A stretch of DNA of 64,000 bases from Amycolatopsis circi (GCF_003385235.1 NZ_PQIA01000005.1:1-64000), one strand, 5' to 3'; shown: positions 23,985-34,654, counted from the stretch's first letter. Notes: generated by a model not told the origin, from the sequence alone. Numbers and translations are program-made.

Positions 23985-24545
23985 ATGGTGAACCATTCGC
24001 CCCGGCTGTCGGCCCAGGACTGGACGCGAGCCGCGCTGAAGGCGATCGCGGACGGCGGGCTGGCCGCGGTCGGAGTCGAACCGCTCGCGCGGACGCTCGG
24101 CGTGACCAAAGGCAGTTTCTACGCGCACTTCCGCAACCGGGACGAGCTGATCACCGCGGCTCTCGCCGATTGGTGGCGAAACCACGGCGAGGCGGGGCTC
24201 GCCGAATACGCCGCGATCGCCGATCCGGGGCAACGGCTGCGCGAACTGCTCACCGCTGTGGTGCGCGCCGTCCAGCCGCTGGCGCCGTCGGTACACCTCA
24301 GCTTGCTCGGCGACCGCAACGACCCGCGGGTCAAGGAGGCGGTCAGCCGCGTCAACCAAGCCCGGCTGAACCTTCTGACCAGCACCTATCGCGAACTCGG
24401 CCTCCCGCCGGACCAGGCGGCGCACCGGGCGCGAGTCGTTTACGCAGCCATTCTGGGGCTGCAGCACCTGGCCCAAACCGAGCCGGATTCGCCGAATCCC
24501 GACGCACTCGCCGACGCGGCGGCCGCGATCTTCCTGCCGTCCTGA
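23985..24545 (+). CDS. TetR family transcriptional regulator
   Basis: A 186-aa repressor. The helix-turn-helix is RAALKAIADGGLAAVGVEPLARTLGVTKGSFYAHFRNRDELITAAL-like within residues 12-58, followed by a helical ligand domain. ATG 23985 is favoured over a longer frame from 23946; TATCCT ends 6 nt before it, so the transcript is probably leaderless. Three identical-geometry operators lie immediately upstream, suggesting autoregulation and control of the divergent cupin gene. Confidence 0.88.
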   Translation: MVNHSPRLSAQDWTRAALKAIADGGLAAVGVEPLARTLGVTKGSFYAHFRNRDELITAALADWWRNHGEAGLAEYAAIADPGQRLRELLTAVVRAVQPLAPSVHLSLLGDRNDPRVKEAVSRVNQARLNLLTSTYRELGLPPDQAAHRARVVYAAILGLQHLAQTEPDSPNPDALADAAAAIFLPS

Positions 24546-24633
24546 CGGAGCAGCCCGCGCACACCGACCGCAGGCTCAGTTGCCTCCTGGCGGCGAATCC
24601 GACGGGACACCGTGTGGACCGGCAAAGGCAGAT

Positions 24634-24651
24634 TCGCCGTAAATCGGCAAA
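24634..24651 (-). repeat. Single palindromic repeat
   Basis: TCGCCGTAAATCGGCAAA followed by ACCCTGGTC, the reverse complement of the GACCAGG flank. It lies between the TetR and M55 peptidase genes. Nothing else is recognisable in 24546-24768. Confidence 0.7.
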
Positions 24652-24768
24652 ACCCTGGTCGACGAAGCTTCAACCGACCTGAGGACCCACGCGCGCGAAA
24701 CAAGCCGGTCGCCACTGGATCGCTCGATAAGGTGGTATTTCTGGCCGGGTGTCGCCGAGGAAGGTGTG

Positions 24769-25593
24769 ATGGAGATGCGGGTGCTCGTCTCGGTCGACAT
24801 GGAGGGAATCGCCGGGGTGGTCCACGGCGACGAGGTCATTCCCGGACGCAGCGAATACGAGCGCAACCGCAAGCTCCTCACCGCGGAAGCTAACGCCGCG
24901 GTCCGCGGGATATACACCTACGACGCGGCCGCACAGGTACAGGTCACCGAGGCCCACGCGAGCTTCCGGAACCTTCTGCCCGAACAGTTGGACCGACGTG
25001 CCGAGTTGCTCCGCGGCACCCCCAAGCCCGACGGGATGATGGCGGGATTGGCCGAAGATACGGACGCGGTGCTGTTCATCGGCTATCACGGCAAGGCGGG
25101 CACACCCCGCTCGGTCATGGCGCATACCATCTCCGGCGGGACTATCGCGGACGTGCGCTGCGATGGCCGTTCCTTGGGCGAACTCGGTCTGAACACCGCA
25201 CTCGCCGCGCACTACGGCGCGCCGCCGGTGCTGGTAAGCGGCGATGACACTGTGGCAACAGAGGCGGCCGAGGTAGCGCCGGGCATCCGCTCGGTAGTGG
25301 TGAAACGTGCGCTGGGTGCTCTCGCGGCGGCGATGCTGCATCCCGACGAGGCCTGCGACCGAATCGAGCAAGCGGTACCGGAAGCACTGGCCGGTCGAGA
25401 GGACGTCCGCCCGCTGCGCTTCGACGGCCCGGTCCAACTCGAGGTCCAGGTACACCGCCCCCGAATGACCGAACACGCTCTGCTGATTCCGGGAATGGAA
25501 CTCGCCGACGGCTGCACCCTGCGCTACCCGGCACCGGACTTCCCGACGGCCTACCAGGTCATCGAACTCATCGCGACGCTCGGAGCCGTCTGA
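24769..25593 (+). CDS. M55 family metallopeptidase (DppA-like D-aminopeptidase)
   Basis: A 274-aa protein with the M55 opening MRVLVSVDMEGIAGV (metal-ligand Asp and Glu), RSEYERNRKLLTAEANAAVRG, AHASFRNLLPEQL with the second metal region, and FIGYHGKAGTPRSVMAHT with the catalytic-site histidine. Characterised DppA is a zinc-dependent D-aminopeptidase acting on D-amino-acid peptides; a role in peptidoglycan turnover is inference. ATG 24769 has GAGG 8 nt upstream. Length is normal. Confidence 0.9.
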   Translation: MEMRVLVSVDMEGIAGVVHGDEVIPGRSEYERNRKLLTAEANAAVRGIYTYDAAAQVQVTEAHASFRNLLPEQLDRRAELLRGTPKPDGMMAGLAEDTDAVLFIGYHGKAGTPRSVMAHTISGGTIADVRCDGRSLGELGLNTALAAHYGAPPVLVSGDDTVATEAAEVAPGIRSVVVKRALGALAAAMLHPDEACDRIEQAVPEALAGREDVRPLRFDGPVQLEVQVHRPRMTEHALLIPGMELADGCTLRYPAPDFPTAYQVIELIATLGAV

Positions 25594-25629
25594 CCAGCCC
25601 AGAGCCCCACCCAGCCACCAGGCCCGCCT

Positions 25630-25657
25630 AGCCCACGAGGAACGCCACCCGTGGGCT
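25630..25657 (+). terminator. Terminator of the M55 peptidase gene
   Basis: AGCCCACG and CGTGGGCT form an 8-bp stem around a 12-nt loop, 36 nt beyond the stop codon. Confidence 0.6.
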
Positions 25658-25702
25658 GCCCTCGACACCGGACCTCAGGCTTGTCGTGAAGAAGGCTCAC
25701 AT

Positions 25703-25720
25703 TCGCCACTGAGCGGCAAC
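25703..25720 (+). repeat. Single palindromic repeat in a convergent gap
   Basis: TCGCCACTGAGCGGCAAC, an excellent match to the family core, between the converging M55 peptidase and DUF397 genes. Confidence 0.8.
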
Positions 25721-25792
25721 TGCCGTCCAGAGGCCAAGCATCCCGGCCCGCGCCACACTCTCAGGCACGAAGCGAGCCATGAAAACGAAGAC

Positions 25793-26059
25793 CTACGACT
25801 CCCCCGGCAACTCGAACTCGCCGTCCCGCACCCCGCGAGTGAACGCGTCCCACTCCGACGGCGTGAACACCAGCACCGCCCCGTCCGGATCCGTCGGCTG
25901 CCGGATGGCCACGTAGGTGACCCCGTCCGAGTGCGGGACGAACGCGTACTCCGCGCAATGCTCCAGCGTCACGCCCGCCGGTTCGGCGCGGGTCCAGGTC
26001 GCGCCGGTCAGGTCGAGTTCGTGCCGGATGTGCGCCTTGTCGTCGATCGGGCGGCTCAT
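25793..26059 (-). CDS. DUF397 family protein
   Basis: An 88-aa protein of the actinobacterial DUF397 family: LTGATWTRAEPAG at the start, CAEYAFVPHSDGVTYVAIRQ in the middle, and VLVFTPSEWDAFTRGVRDGEF at the end. Relatives usually sit beside XRE regulators; none is adjacent here. ATG 26059 is chosen because residues upstream in the same frame are antisense to the ilvC region and not conserved. Function unknown. Confidence 0.88.
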   Translation of the reverse strand: MSRPIDDKAHIRHELDLTGATWTRAEPAGVTLEHCAEYAFVPHSDGVTYVAIRQPTDPDGAVLVFTPSEWDAFTRGVRDGEFELPGES

Positions 26060-26105
26060 CGGCACAGCGTATCCGCCGTTCGGCGGTGCCGCCTTGGAAC
26101 GAAAA

Positions 26106-26144
26106 GGAGGCCTTGCCGTCCGGCGAACGGACGACAGGGCCTCC
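26106..26144 (-). terminator. Terminator of the ilvBNC operon
   Basis: GGAGGCCTTGCCGTCCG and CGGACGACAGGGCCTCC pair with three internal mismatches around a 5-nt loop, 17 nt beyond the ilvC stop codon. Confidence 0.8.
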
Positions 26145-26160
26145 TCCGAAAGGAAACCGG

Positions 26161-27198
<1,038 letters not shown>

Positions 27199-27216
27199 TT
27201 ACACGAAATCTTTGGT

Positions 27217-27723
27217 TCAGCGGGGAGAAGCGGCGGTGATCGAGCGGGCCCCGCGGCCCACCGCGACCATGCCGGACTGGACGAGTTCGCGGATGCCGTA
27301 CGGCTCCAGCATCCGCAGCAGCGCGCCGATCTTGTCCGACGTCCCGGTCGCCTCGACGGTGAGCGCCTCGGGCGAGACGTCCACCACCTTGGCGCGGAAG
27401 AGCTGGACGGTCTCGAGGACCTGGCTGCGCACGGTGGCGTCGGCCCTGACCTTGACGAGGAGCAGTTCGCGCTGCACCGCGCTGCCTGCTTCCAGCTCGA
27501 CGATCTTGATCACGTTCACCAGCTTGTTGAGCTGTTTGGTCACCTGTTCGAGCGGTAGCTCTTCAACGGCGACCACGATCGTCATCCGGGACACCTCGGG
27601 GTTCTCCGTGGGCCCGACAGCAAGGGACTCGATGTTGAAGCCGCGGCGGGAGAACAGTCCGGAGACCCGGGCGAGCACACCGGGCTTGTTCTCGACCAGC
27701 ACGCTCAGCGTGTGGACAGTCAT
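27217..27723 (-). CDS. ilvN: Acetolactate synthase small (regulatory) subunit
   Basis: A 168-aa subunit that stimulates IlvB and confers feedback inhibition, usually by valine. The N-terminal ACT domain is [34 protein letters not shown]; the second domain ([33 protein letters not shown]) is complete. Its ATG overlaps the ilvB TGA as ATGA, indicating translational coupling. Length matches homologues. Confidence 0.96.
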   Translation of the reverse strand: MTVHTLSVLVENKPGVLARVSGLFSRRGFNIESLAVGPTENPEVSRMTIVVAVEELPLEQVTKQLNKLVNVIKIVELEAGSAVQRELLLVKVRADATVRSQVLETVQLFRAKVVDVSPEALTVEATGTSDKIGALLRMLEPYGIRELVQSGMVAVGRGARSITAASPR

Positions 27724-29606
27724 GCTTGCTCTCCCTCCGCGGCAGCGGCCTCGGCGGCTTCCTGCGAAACCTCGTCGTCGTCGAACAGCGGCCGGATGCC
27801 GCGCACGGCCATGATCTCGTCGTTCCCGGTGCCCGCGGCGACCATCGGCCACACCTGGGCATCCTTCCCCACGACGAAATCGATCACGACGGGGCGGTCG
27901 TTGATCTCCATCGCGCGCCGGATCGTCGCGTCGACGTCCTCCTTGGCCTCGCAGCGCAGGCCGGCGCAGCCGAGGGCTTCGGCCAGCAGCGTGAAGTCCG
28001 GGATGCGGTGCTTGTGCGTGCCGAGGTCGGTGTTGGAGTACCGCTCGGAGTAGAACAGGTTCTGCCACTGGCGGACCATGCCGAGGTTGCCGTTGTTGAT
28101 CACGGCGACCTTGATCGGCGCGCCCTCGATGGCGCAGGTGGCGAGTTCCTGGTTGGTCATCTGGAAGCAGCCGTCGCCGTCGATCGCCCACACCTGCGTG
28201 TCCGGCAGGCCGAACTGCGCGCCCATCGCGGCCGGGACGGCGAAGCCCATGGTGCCGAGGCCGCCGGAGTTGATCCAGGTGCGCGGCTTCTCGTACTTCA
28301 CGAACTGCGCGGCCCACATCTGGTGCTGCCCGACGCCCGCGGCGTACACCGCGTCCGGCCCGACCAGCTCGCCGATCCGTTCGATGACGTACTGCGGCGA
28401 CAGCGAACCGTCGTCCGGCCATTCGTAGCCCGACGGGTAGTCGTCGCGCCACGAGTCGACCTGGGTCCACCAGTCCGTCAGGTCGGGACGGGAGCGCTCG
28501 AACTCGGTCTTCACCGCGTCGATCAGCTCGCCGATGATCTCCTTGCAGTCCCCGACGATCGGCACGTCCGCCTTGCGGTTCTTGGAGATCTCGGCCGGGT
28601 CGATGTCCGCGTGGACGATCTTCGCGTCCGGCGCGAACGACGACAGCTGGCCGGTGACCCGGTCGTCGAACCGGGCGCCGAGCGCGACCAGCAGGTCGGC
28701 GCGCTGCATCGAGGCGACGGCGGCGACGGATCCGTGCATGCCGGGCATCCCGACGTGCTGACGGTGCGAGTCGGGGAACGCGCCGCGCGCCATCAGCGTG
28801 GTCGCGACCGGGATGCCGGTCAGCTCGGCCAGTTCGAGCAGCTGCGCGGACGCCTCGGCCTTGATCACGCCGCCGCCGACGTACAGCACCGGCCGCTGGG
28901 CCTGCGCGATCAGCTTCGCGGCCTCGCGGACCTGCTTGCCGTGCGGCCGCAGGGTCGGGCGGTAGCCGGGCAGACGGAGTTCGGGCGGCCAGGAGAACGA
29001 GGTCATCTCCTGCAGCACGTCCTTGGGGATGTCCACCAGGACCGGGCCGGGTCGTCCGGTCGCGGCCAGGTGGAACGCCTCGGCGATCGCCCGCGGGATC
29101 TCCGCCGGGTCGGTGACGAGGAAGTTGTGCTTGGTGACCGGCATGGTGATGCCGCAGATGTCGGCTTCCTGGAACGCGTCGGTGCCGATCAGAGCGCGCG
29201 ACTGCTGCCCGGTGATGGCGACGACCGGCACCGAGTCCATGTTGGCGTCGGCCAGCGGGGTGACGAGGTTCGTGGCGCCCGGACCCGACGTCGCCATGCA
29301 CACGCCGACCTTGCCGGTCGCCTGCGCGTAGCCGGTGGCGGCGTGCCCGGCGCCCTGCTCGTGGCGGACGAGGATGTGCCGGACCTTCGTGGAGTCGAGC
29401 AACGGGTCGTAGGCGGGAAGGATGGTGCCACCCGGAATGCCGAACACGACCTCCGCGCCGACCGCCTCGAGGGAGCGGACGAGCGACTGCGCGCCGGTGA
29501 CGCGCACCGGCGTACCCGCTGGCGGGGCGGGCTTCGGACGTGCTCCTGGGACACCGGGCGCGGTCGGCCCGGGCTTCGCGTCGCTGCGCGACGTGGCACT
29601 GGTCAT
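27720..29606 (-). CDS. ilvB: Acetolactate synthase large (catalytic) subunit
   Basis: ThDP-, FAD- and Mg2+-dependent synthase that makes acetolactate or acetohydroxybutyrate. The 628-aa protein shows [12 protein letters not shown], the catalytic glutamate in [15 protein letters not shown], and the ThDP motif running from [16 protein letters not shown] to INN. The first 40 residues are a Pro/Ala-rich tail. ATG 29606 is preferred to GTG 29636 because GAGG lies 8 nt upstream and GTG has no ribosome site. First structural gene of ilvB-ilvN-ilvC; preceded by a leader peptide and attenuator. Confidence 0.96.
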   Translation of the reverse strand: MTSATSRSDAKPGPTAPGVPGARPKPAPPAGTPVRVTGAQSLVRSLEAVGAEVVFGIPGGTILPAYDPLLDSTKVRHILVRHEQGAGHAATGYAQATGKVGVCMATSGPGATNLVTPLADANMDSVPVVAITGQQSRALIGTDAFQEADICGITMPVTKHNFLVTDPAEIPRAIAEAFHLAATGRPGPVLVDIPKDVLQEMTSFSWPPELRLPGYRPTLRPHGKQVREAAKLIAQAQRPVLYVGGGVIKAEASAQLLELAELTGIPVATTLMARGAFPDSHRQHVGMPGMHGSVAAVASMQRADLLVALGARFDDRVTGQLSSFAPDAKIVHADIDPAEISKNRKADVPIVGDCKEIIGELIDAVKTEFERSRPDLTDWWTQVDSWRDDYPSGYEWPDDGSLSPQYVIERIGELVGPDAVYAAGVGQHQMWAAQFVKYEKPRTWINSGGLGTMGFAVPAAMGAQFGLPDTQVWAIDGDGCFQMTNQELATCAIEGAPIKVAVINNGNLGMVRQWQNLFYSERYSNTDLGTHKHRIPDFTLLAEALGCAGLRCEAKEDVDATIRRAMEINDRPVVIDFVVGKDAQVWPMVAAGTGNDEIMAVRGIRPLFDDDEVSQEAAEAAAAEGEQA

Positions 29607-29690
29607 CGGTTCTGCCTCGTGGGTTCTCGGTGTCACTCGTTCGGGTTGTCTGGGGCCGTACTTCCGGTCGGGGAACCGGTTTCACGCAAC

Positions 29691-29726
29691 AAAAAACCCC
29701 CGCCGACCGTAAGGTCGCACGAGGGT
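29691..29726 (-). promoter_or_regulatory. Attenuator terminator upstream of ilvB
   Basis: On the minus strand an imperfect GC-rich stem (CGACC/GGTCG inner, CCCTCG/CGGGGG outer with a bulge) with loop TTAC is followed by six T. A competing stem GCGCGCCGACGC / GCGTCGACGCGC (about 29768-29757 and 29740-29729) covers the end of the leader frame. This is the geometry of a transcription attenuator. Confidence 0.75.
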
Positions 29727-29751
29727 CGCGCGTCGACGCAGAGGACTCTTC

Positions 29752-29799
29752 CTAAGCGTCGGCGCGCTGAGGAAGTACGAGACCGGTCTGCGTAATCAC
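29752..29799 (-). CDS. ilvB leader peptide
   Basis: A 15-residue frame starting at GTG 29799, (f)M-I-T-Q-T-G-L-V-L-P-Q-R-A-D-A, ending TAG at 29752. One Ile, two Leu and one Val codon fit control by the three end products of the operon. The start codon lies 7 nt after a TANNNT box, so the leader is probably leaderless. Comparable ilvB leader peptides are known in Corynebacterium. Confidence 0.75.
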   Translation of the reverse strand: MITQTGLVLPQRADA

Positions 29800-29806
29800 G
29801 GCCCCG

Positions 29807-29836
29807 ACGTTAGTCGCGCGCCCGGGCGAGTGTCAA
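29807..29836 (-). promoter_or_regulatory. Promoter of the ilvBNC operon
   Basis: Minus strand: TTGACA (29836-29831) and TAACGT (29812-29807) are separated by 18 bp; transcription would begin at the leader GTG 7 nt downstream. The -35 is a perfect consensus. Confidence 0.75.
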
Positions 29837-29932
29837 CTCTGCGGGACGGCGATTCCGCATCGTGGACGGCCAGTACTGCTCCCCCCGCGACCCGGACGCA
29901 GGTCGCTCCCGGCGTCGGTGCACCATTCCTGC

Positions 29933-30511
29933 GTGGCCAAGAAACAGCAGGACCAGCGTGCGGACGAGGGCCGGAAGGCCGTGTTCCGGATCCCGACCAC
30001 GGCGTATCTGGCGATCGGTCTGCTGACCGTCTGTGTGACGCCAATCGCACTGGGCGAGATCGGCGGATTCCAGTGGCTGTACGTCTTCCCGCTCGCGCTG
30101 CTCGTGTTCGTCGCGCGCACGCGCACCGTCGCGAACCGCGAAGGCCTGCAGGTCCGGACGGTTTTCGGGCAGCGCGACCTACCGTGGTCGTCGCTCAAGG
30201 GCCTGGCGATCACGAACAAGGCCCGCGTGCGCGCGGTCCTCGGCGACGACACCCAGGTCAGCCTTCCCACGGTGCGGACGCGGCATCTTCCGGTACTGGC
30301 GCTGGTGAGCGAGGGCAAGATCAAGGATCCGTCGGGCGTGCTGAGCGACGAGGAACTCACCGGGCGGAAACCGGCCGCTGAGACGTCGCCGGAGACCGCT
30401 CCCGAACCCGCTCCCGAACCCGCCCCGGAACCGGCTCCGGAGCCCGTCGAAGAGGAGCCTTCCGCCGACGCGGAACGGACCGGCGGCGCGAACGGCAAAC
30501 CAGCCGAGTAG
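29933..30511 (+). CDS. PH domain membrane protein (Cfp6-like)
   Basis: A 192-aa protein with two membrane segments (IPTTAYLAIGLLTVCVTPIAL and FQWLYVFPLALLVFVA) followed by a bacterial PH domain (bPH_6 type): TRTVANREGLQVRTVFGQRDLPWSSLKGL. The C-terminal tail has four PEPA repeats and many Glu residues. M. tuberculosis has Cfp6 (Rv3004) at the same position next to ilvB. GTG 29933 is chosen because residues upstream are not conserved; there is no clear ribosome site. Function unknown. Confidence 0.85.
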   Translation: MAKKQQDQRADEGRKAVFRIPTTAYLAIGLLTVCVTPIALGEIGGFQWLYVFPLALLVFVARTRTVANREGLQVRTVFGQRDLPWSSLKGLAITNKARVRAVLGDDTQVSLPTVRTRHLPVLALVSEGKIKDPSGVLSDEELTGRKPAAETSPETAPEPAPEPAPEPAPEPVEEEPSADAERTGGANGKPAE

Positions 30512-30583
30512 AATTGGTAGGACCAGTTTGCGGAGCCGCAGTTCCCCTCCGCCTGGTTCAGCCTTCTGACCTGGGAGAATGCC

Positions 30584-32428
30584 GTGCCGCACCTCCGTTC
30601 CCGGACCACCACCCACGGCCGCAACGCGGCGGGCGCACGCTCGCTCTGGCGTGCGACCGGAATGACCGACAGCGATTTCGGCAAGCCGATCGTCGCGATC
30701 GCCAACTCCTACACCCAGTTCGTGCCCGGCCACGTGCACCTCAAGGACCTCGGCGAGATCGTCGCCGAGGCGGTCGCCGAAGCCGGCGGCATCGCCCGCG
30801 AGTTCCACACGATCGCGGTCGACGACGGCATCGCGATGGGCCACTCGGGCATGCTCTACTCGCTGCCCTCGCGCGAGATCATCGCCGATTCGGTGGAGTA
30901 CATGGTCAACGCGCACCAGGCCGACGCGCTGGTGTGCATCTCCAACTGCGACAAGATCACGCCGGGCATGCTCAACGCCGCGATGCGGCTCAACATCCCG
31001 ACCGTGTTCGTCTCCGGCGGTCCGATGGAGGCCGGCAAGGCGGTGGTCGTCGAAGGCGTCGCGCAGGCCCCGACCGACCTGATCACCACCATCGCGGCGT
31101 CCGCGAACTCGGCGATCGACGAGGCCGGCCTGTCCGAGGTCGAGCGCTCCGCCTGCCCGACCTGCGGTTCGTGCTCCGGCATGTTCACCGCGAACTCGAT
31201 GAACTGCCTCACCGAAGCGCTCGGTTTGTCGTTGCCGGGCAACGGTTCGACTCTCGCGACGCACGCCGCCCGGCGCGAACTGTTCTCCAACGCCGGACGC
31301 ACGGTGGTCGAGCTGTGCAAGCGCTGGTACGGCGACGACGACGAGTCGGCGCTGCCGCGGTCGATCGCCACGAAGGAGGCGTTCGAGAACGCGATGGCGC
31401 TCGACATGGCCATGGGCGGGTCGACGAACACCGTGCTGCACATCCTCGCCGCCGCGCAGGAGGGCGAGGTCGACTTCACGATCAGCGACATCGACGCCAT
31501 CGGGCGGCGCGTGCCCTGTCTGTCGAAGGTCGCGCCGAACTCCGACTACCACATGGAAGACGTCCACCGGGCCGGCGGAATCCCGGCCATCCTGGGCGAG
31601 CTGTACCGCGGCGGGATGCTGAACACCGACGTGCACTCGGTCCACGCGCCGGACATCGCGACATGGCTGAACGAGTGGGACATCCGCGCCGAGTCGCCGT
31701 CGGAGAAGGCGCTGGAGCTGTTCCACGCCGCACCGGGCGGGGTCCGGACCACGAAGGCGTTCTCGACGGAAAACCGCTGGTCGTCGCTGGACACCGACGC
31801 CGCCGGCGGCTGCATCCGCGACGTCGAACACGCCTACACGAAGGACGGCGGCCTCGCGATCCTGCGCGGCAACCTGGCCGAGAACGGTGCGGTGATCAAG
31901 TCCGCGGGCATCGACGAGGACCTGTGGCACTTCCAGGGCCCGGCGCGCGTGCTGGAGAGCCAGGAGGAAGCCGTCTCGGCGATCCTCAAAAAGGAGATCC
32001 AGCCGGGCGAGGTGCTGGTCATCCGCTACGAGGGCCCGGCAGGCGGCCCCGGCATGCAGGAAATGCTGCACCCGACGGCGTTCCTCAAGGGTTCCGGCCT
32101 CGGCAAGAAGTGCGCCCTGATCACCGACGGCCGGTTCTCCGGCGGCTCCTCGGGCATCTCGGTCGGCCACATCTCGCCGGAAGCCGCCGCGGGTGGCCTG
32201 ATCGGCCTGGTGGAGAACGGCGACCAGATCGTCCTGGACGTCCACGAGCGTCGGCTTGAGCTGCTGGTCGAACCGGAGGTCCTGGCCGAACGGCGGGCGA
32301 AGATGGATGCTTCGGAGCGTCCGTGGCAGCCGAAGGACCGGCAACGCCCGATCACCGCGGCGCTGCGGGCCTACGCCCGGATGGCCACGTCGGCCGACAC
32401 CGGCGCGGTCCGGGATCCGAACCGCTGA
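30584..32428 (+). CDS. ilvD: Dihydroxy-acid dehydratase
   Basis: Fe-S enzyme dehydrating 2,3-dihydroxy acids to 2-oxo acids in Val/Ile/Leu synthesis. At 614 aa it has normal length. Cluster cysteines occur in [10 protein letters not shown] (about residue 125) and [18 protein letters not shown] (about 194-211); [12 protein letters not shown] near the C-terminus is the second family signature. GTG 30584 has GGGAG 6 nt upstream. TAGAAT at 30509-30514 could be a -10 element, at the end of the preceding gene. No leader peptide was seen. Confidence 0.96.
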   Translation: MPHLRSRTTTHGRNAAGARSLWRATGMTDSDFGKPIVAIANSYTQFVPGHVHLKDLGEIVAEAVAEAGGIAREFHTIAVDDGIAMGHSGMLYSLPSREIIADSVEYMVNAHQADALVCISNCDKITPGMLNAAMRLNIPTVFVSGGPMEAGKAVVVEGVAQAPTDLITTIAASANSAIDEAGLSEVERSACPTCGSCSGMFTANSMNCLTEALGLSLPGNGSTLATHAARRELFSNAGRTVVELCKRWYGDDDESALPRSIATKEAFENAMALDMAMGGSTNTVLHILAAAQEGEVDFTISDIDAIGRRVPCLSKVAPNSDYHMEDVHRAGGIPAILGELYRGGMLNTDVHSVHAPDIATWLNEWDIRAESPSEKALELFHAAPGGVRTTKAFSTENRWSSLDTDAAGGCIRDVEHAYTKDGGLAILRGNLAENGAVIKSAGIDEDLWHFQGPARVLESQEEAVSAILKKEIQPGEVLVIRYEGPAGGPGMQEMLHPTAFLKGSGLGKKCALITDGRFSGGSSGISVGHISPEAAAGGLIGLVENGDQIVLDVHERRLELLVEPEVLAERRAKMDASERPWQPKDRQRPITAALRAYARMATSADTGAVRDPNR

Positions 32429-32449
32429 TCCCTGCTGTTTGCTTCTGTT

Positions 32450-32484
32450 GGAAGGGGCCCGCGCGTGGTGCGCGGGCCCCTTCC
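32450..32484 (+). terminator. Terminator of ilvD
   Basis: GGAAGGGGCCCGCGC and GCGCGGGCCCCTTCC form a perfect 15-bp stem with loop GTGGT, 21 nt beyond the stop codon. Confidence 0.9.
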
Positions 32485-32555
32485 CGCGTCTCGGCTAGCC
32501 GGGTGCAACCGCCCGAATCTCGGCTGCGGCACCATCGGATCCTGGTCGACGCGAT

Positions 32556-32940
32556 TCGCCACTAAACGGCCAATAGTCACTTCGACTGCGCCACACCCCA
32601 GCCCCAGCCGCTGCGACACAGTCTCCCGCCTGGACTACCGCATGCCTGGACAACTCGCGCCTCTTGTCGGCCAGTCAGTCGAGCACGACCAGCCCCGCGC
32701 ACCGTTGCCCGTGGACCGTGCACCAAGTCCCACGCCACTCGAGCCTCTGCTGCTGTTCCCTTGCCGGAGCTTTCTCCAGGACCCAGCCGAAGCTCTCCCC
32801 AAGCCGCCGTGTTTGCGGCTCAGCTTCCAGCGGCGGTCCCTCATTCACCGTCGCCGCTCAGAAGCCAATCCAGTCAGCGCCGGACGACCTGCAAGCGCCC
32901 AATTCCGACTCTGACCAGGCATTCGCCACTAAACGGCAAC
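32556..32940 (+). repeat. Cluster D: palindromic repeats in a convergent gap
   Basis: Copies at 32556-32573 and 32923-32940 (TCGCCACTAAACGGCAAC, preceded by GACCAGGCAT) and a degenerate copy at 32851-32868 lie in the 573-bp gap between ilvD and the converging DoxX gene. The remaining sequence (32485-33057) shows no gene. Confidence 0.75.
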
Positions 32941-33057
32941 ACCTCAACGACCCGGTGACCAGCGGAGCAATCCACCGACCCGACGTCGCCTCCAGCCGAC
33001 TCCGGCGGGTCAGCGACGCAGGCTCCGCGCGGGCCAGTGACGTCGACTCTGGCTGCG

Positions 33058-33633
33058 TCAGCGAGTAAGAACGATGACCACCACAGACGCCGCCGCGGCC
33101 AACAGCAGCGAAATAAGCCCAAGAGGCAACGGCCGCTTCCGCCATGGCGTGTTCCGCTCCAGCGAGATGGTGCCCGCGCCGGTGAAGATCAGGGCCAACG
33201 CGCACAGGCCCAGCAGCAGCTCGTACTCCCAGCCCTGACCGCTGCCTTCGAAGAAGCCGCCGTGGAACTTCGCGTAGACGATGTTCGCGGCCACGCCCAG
33301 CAGCCCCGCCGCGGCGAGCGGCGTGAACAGGCCGACGATCAGCAGCGCACTGCCCGCGACCTCGGTGATGCCGGTGATCCAGGACAGCAGCGTCGTCTGC
33401 TTGTGGTACCCGAACATCTCGAGCACGTGCGCGAACCCGCCGACGCCCGGTCCGCCGAAAGCGCCGAACAGATGCTGCAGGCCGTGCGCACCCATGATCA
33501 CGCCGAGCCCCAGGCGCAAGACGAGCAGGCCGAAGCCGAGACCGCCCTGCCGCGGTTCGTCGTAGTCGTTGCCGGCAGAGTCCTCGACACCGGACAGCAC
33601 GCTGGTCTGGTAGTCGTCCCCATGAGTGGTCAC
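33058..33633 (-). CDS. DoxX family membrane protein
   Basis: A 191-aa membrane protein with four hydrophobic segments, starting after a 30-residue polar tail: LVLRLGLGVIMGAHGLQHLFGAFGGPG is the DoxX first-helix signature. M. tuberculosis DoxX (Rv3005c), at the same relative position, takes part in a membrane redox complex with SodA and SseA; equivalence is inferred from synteny. GTG 33633 gives MTTHGDDY; there is no strong ribosome site. Confidence 0.88.
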   Translation of the reverse strand: MTTHGDDYQTSVLSGVEDSAGNDYDEPRQGGLGFGLLVLRLGLGVIMGAHGLQHLFGAFGGPGVGGFAHVLEMFGYHKQTTLLSWITGITEVAGSALLIVGLFTPLAAAGLLGVAANIVYAKFHGGFFEGSGQGWEYELLLGLCALALIFTGAGTISLERNTPWRKRPLPLGLISLLLAAAASVVVIVLTR

Positions 33634-33696
33634 GCGGCGAAGATTAGGGGATTCCGCCGTGACCCGCGAGCGAGCACGCCGAGGTCAGGGGCTCTT

Positions 33697-33732
33697 TCAG
33701 GGTTCACCCTGAGACCCGGGCCGACAGCCGGG
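33697..33732 (-). terminator. Paired hairpins after the hydroxyacid dehydrogenase gene
   Basis: TCAGGGTTCACCCTGA (33697-33712, 7-bp arms, 2-nt centre) and CCCGG/CCGGG (33715-33732) follow the stop codon of the dehydrogenase gene within 7-42 nt. The 2-nt centre means the first is more likely a protein site or a larger-loop hairpin. Confidence 0.45.
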
Positions 33733-33738
33733 AAATGA

Positions 33739-34647
33739 TCAGTATTCGCCGCGCACGAGATTGCCAGGTAGCTCTCCGCCAGCGTAGCGGGCGATTTCCG
33801 CCGCGGCCACCAAATAAGCGCGCCGCCGGACGCCCCGGACCGCGCCCGCCACGTGCGGCGTCAGCACGAAACCGGGCGCGGTCCACAACGGATGGCCCGT
33901 CGGCAACGGCTCCGGATCAGTCACGTCGAGCGCGGCACGAAGCCTCCCCGCCGCAAGTTCCGCAGCGAGCGCGTCGGTAACCACAACAGGCCCTTGAGCA
34001 GCGTTGACCAGCACCGCATCGTCACGCATCGCCGCGAGGAAGTCCGCGTCGACCATGCCCCTCGTTCGCGACGTGAGGGGGACCATCATGACCACCACAT
34101 CATGGTGCGGCAGCAGGTTCGGTAACTCGTCGACACCGTGCACGCCTTCGCGCGCCGACATCCCGACCATCGTGCAGCGCACGTCAAACGGCTCCAACCG
34201 CCGCCGCAACTGCCGTCCGACGTCCCCAGCCCCGACGATCAATACGCGCTGGCCCTGCAGAGTGTCCGACGGCAACTGCTCCCAGCGCCCGGCCCGCTGC
34301 GCCGCCGCGTAAACGTCCAGAGTCCGGTACATCGACAGCAGGACGCCGACGACCCACTCCGCCATGCTCCCGCCGTGCGCACCGCGGCAGGTGGACAACA
34401 GGACGCCGTCCGGGACGCGACCGACCCAGTCCTCCGCTCCGGCGGTCAGGAGCTGCACCAGCTTGAGGTTCGGCAGATCGCTCCAGATGTCGTCACCCGC
34501 TGAGTCCATGGCCGGAACGAGCACCTCGGCTTTCGCAGCCTCCGGCGGCAGCGGACGACCCCATTCGTAGCGCACCGCGTGAACGAGGGGGATTTCGGAC
34601 AGCACGGCGACGCCCTCGTCGTCCGGGACCAGCACGGTGACTGTCAT
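33739..34647 (-). CDS. D-2-hydroxyacid dehydrogenase family protein with altered active site
   Basis: A 302-aa NAD(P)-binding protein of the D-isomer hydroxyacid dehydrogenase family. The Rossmann motif is LIVGAGDVGRQLRRRL near residue 140. Of the catalytic triad, Glu (DVTDPEPLP) and His (LTPHVAGAV) are present, but the arginine normally in N-x-x-R-G is glutamine here: VNAAQGPVV (codon CAA, about residue 230). Substrate binding may be changed or activity lost. ATG 34647 is preceded by TACCGT at 7 nt, so it is probably leaderless. Divergent from the LppZ-like gene. Confidence 0.85.
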   Translation of the reverse strand: MTVTVLVPDDEGVAVLSEIPLVHAVRYEWGRPLPPEAAKAEVLVPAMDSAGDDIWSDLPNLKLVQLLTAGAEDWVGRVPDGVLLSTCRGAHGGSMAEWVVGVLLSMYRTLDVYAAAQRAGRWEQLPSDTLQGQRVLIVGAGDVGRQLRRRLEPFDVRCTMVGMSAREGVHGVDELPNLLPHHDVVVMMVPLTSRTRGMVDADFLAAMRDDAVLVNAAQGPVVVTDALAAELAAGRLRAALDVTDPEPLPTGHPLWTAPGFVLTPHVAGAVRGVRRRAYLVAAAEIARYAGGELPGNLVRGEY

Positions 34648-34654
34648 GATCACC

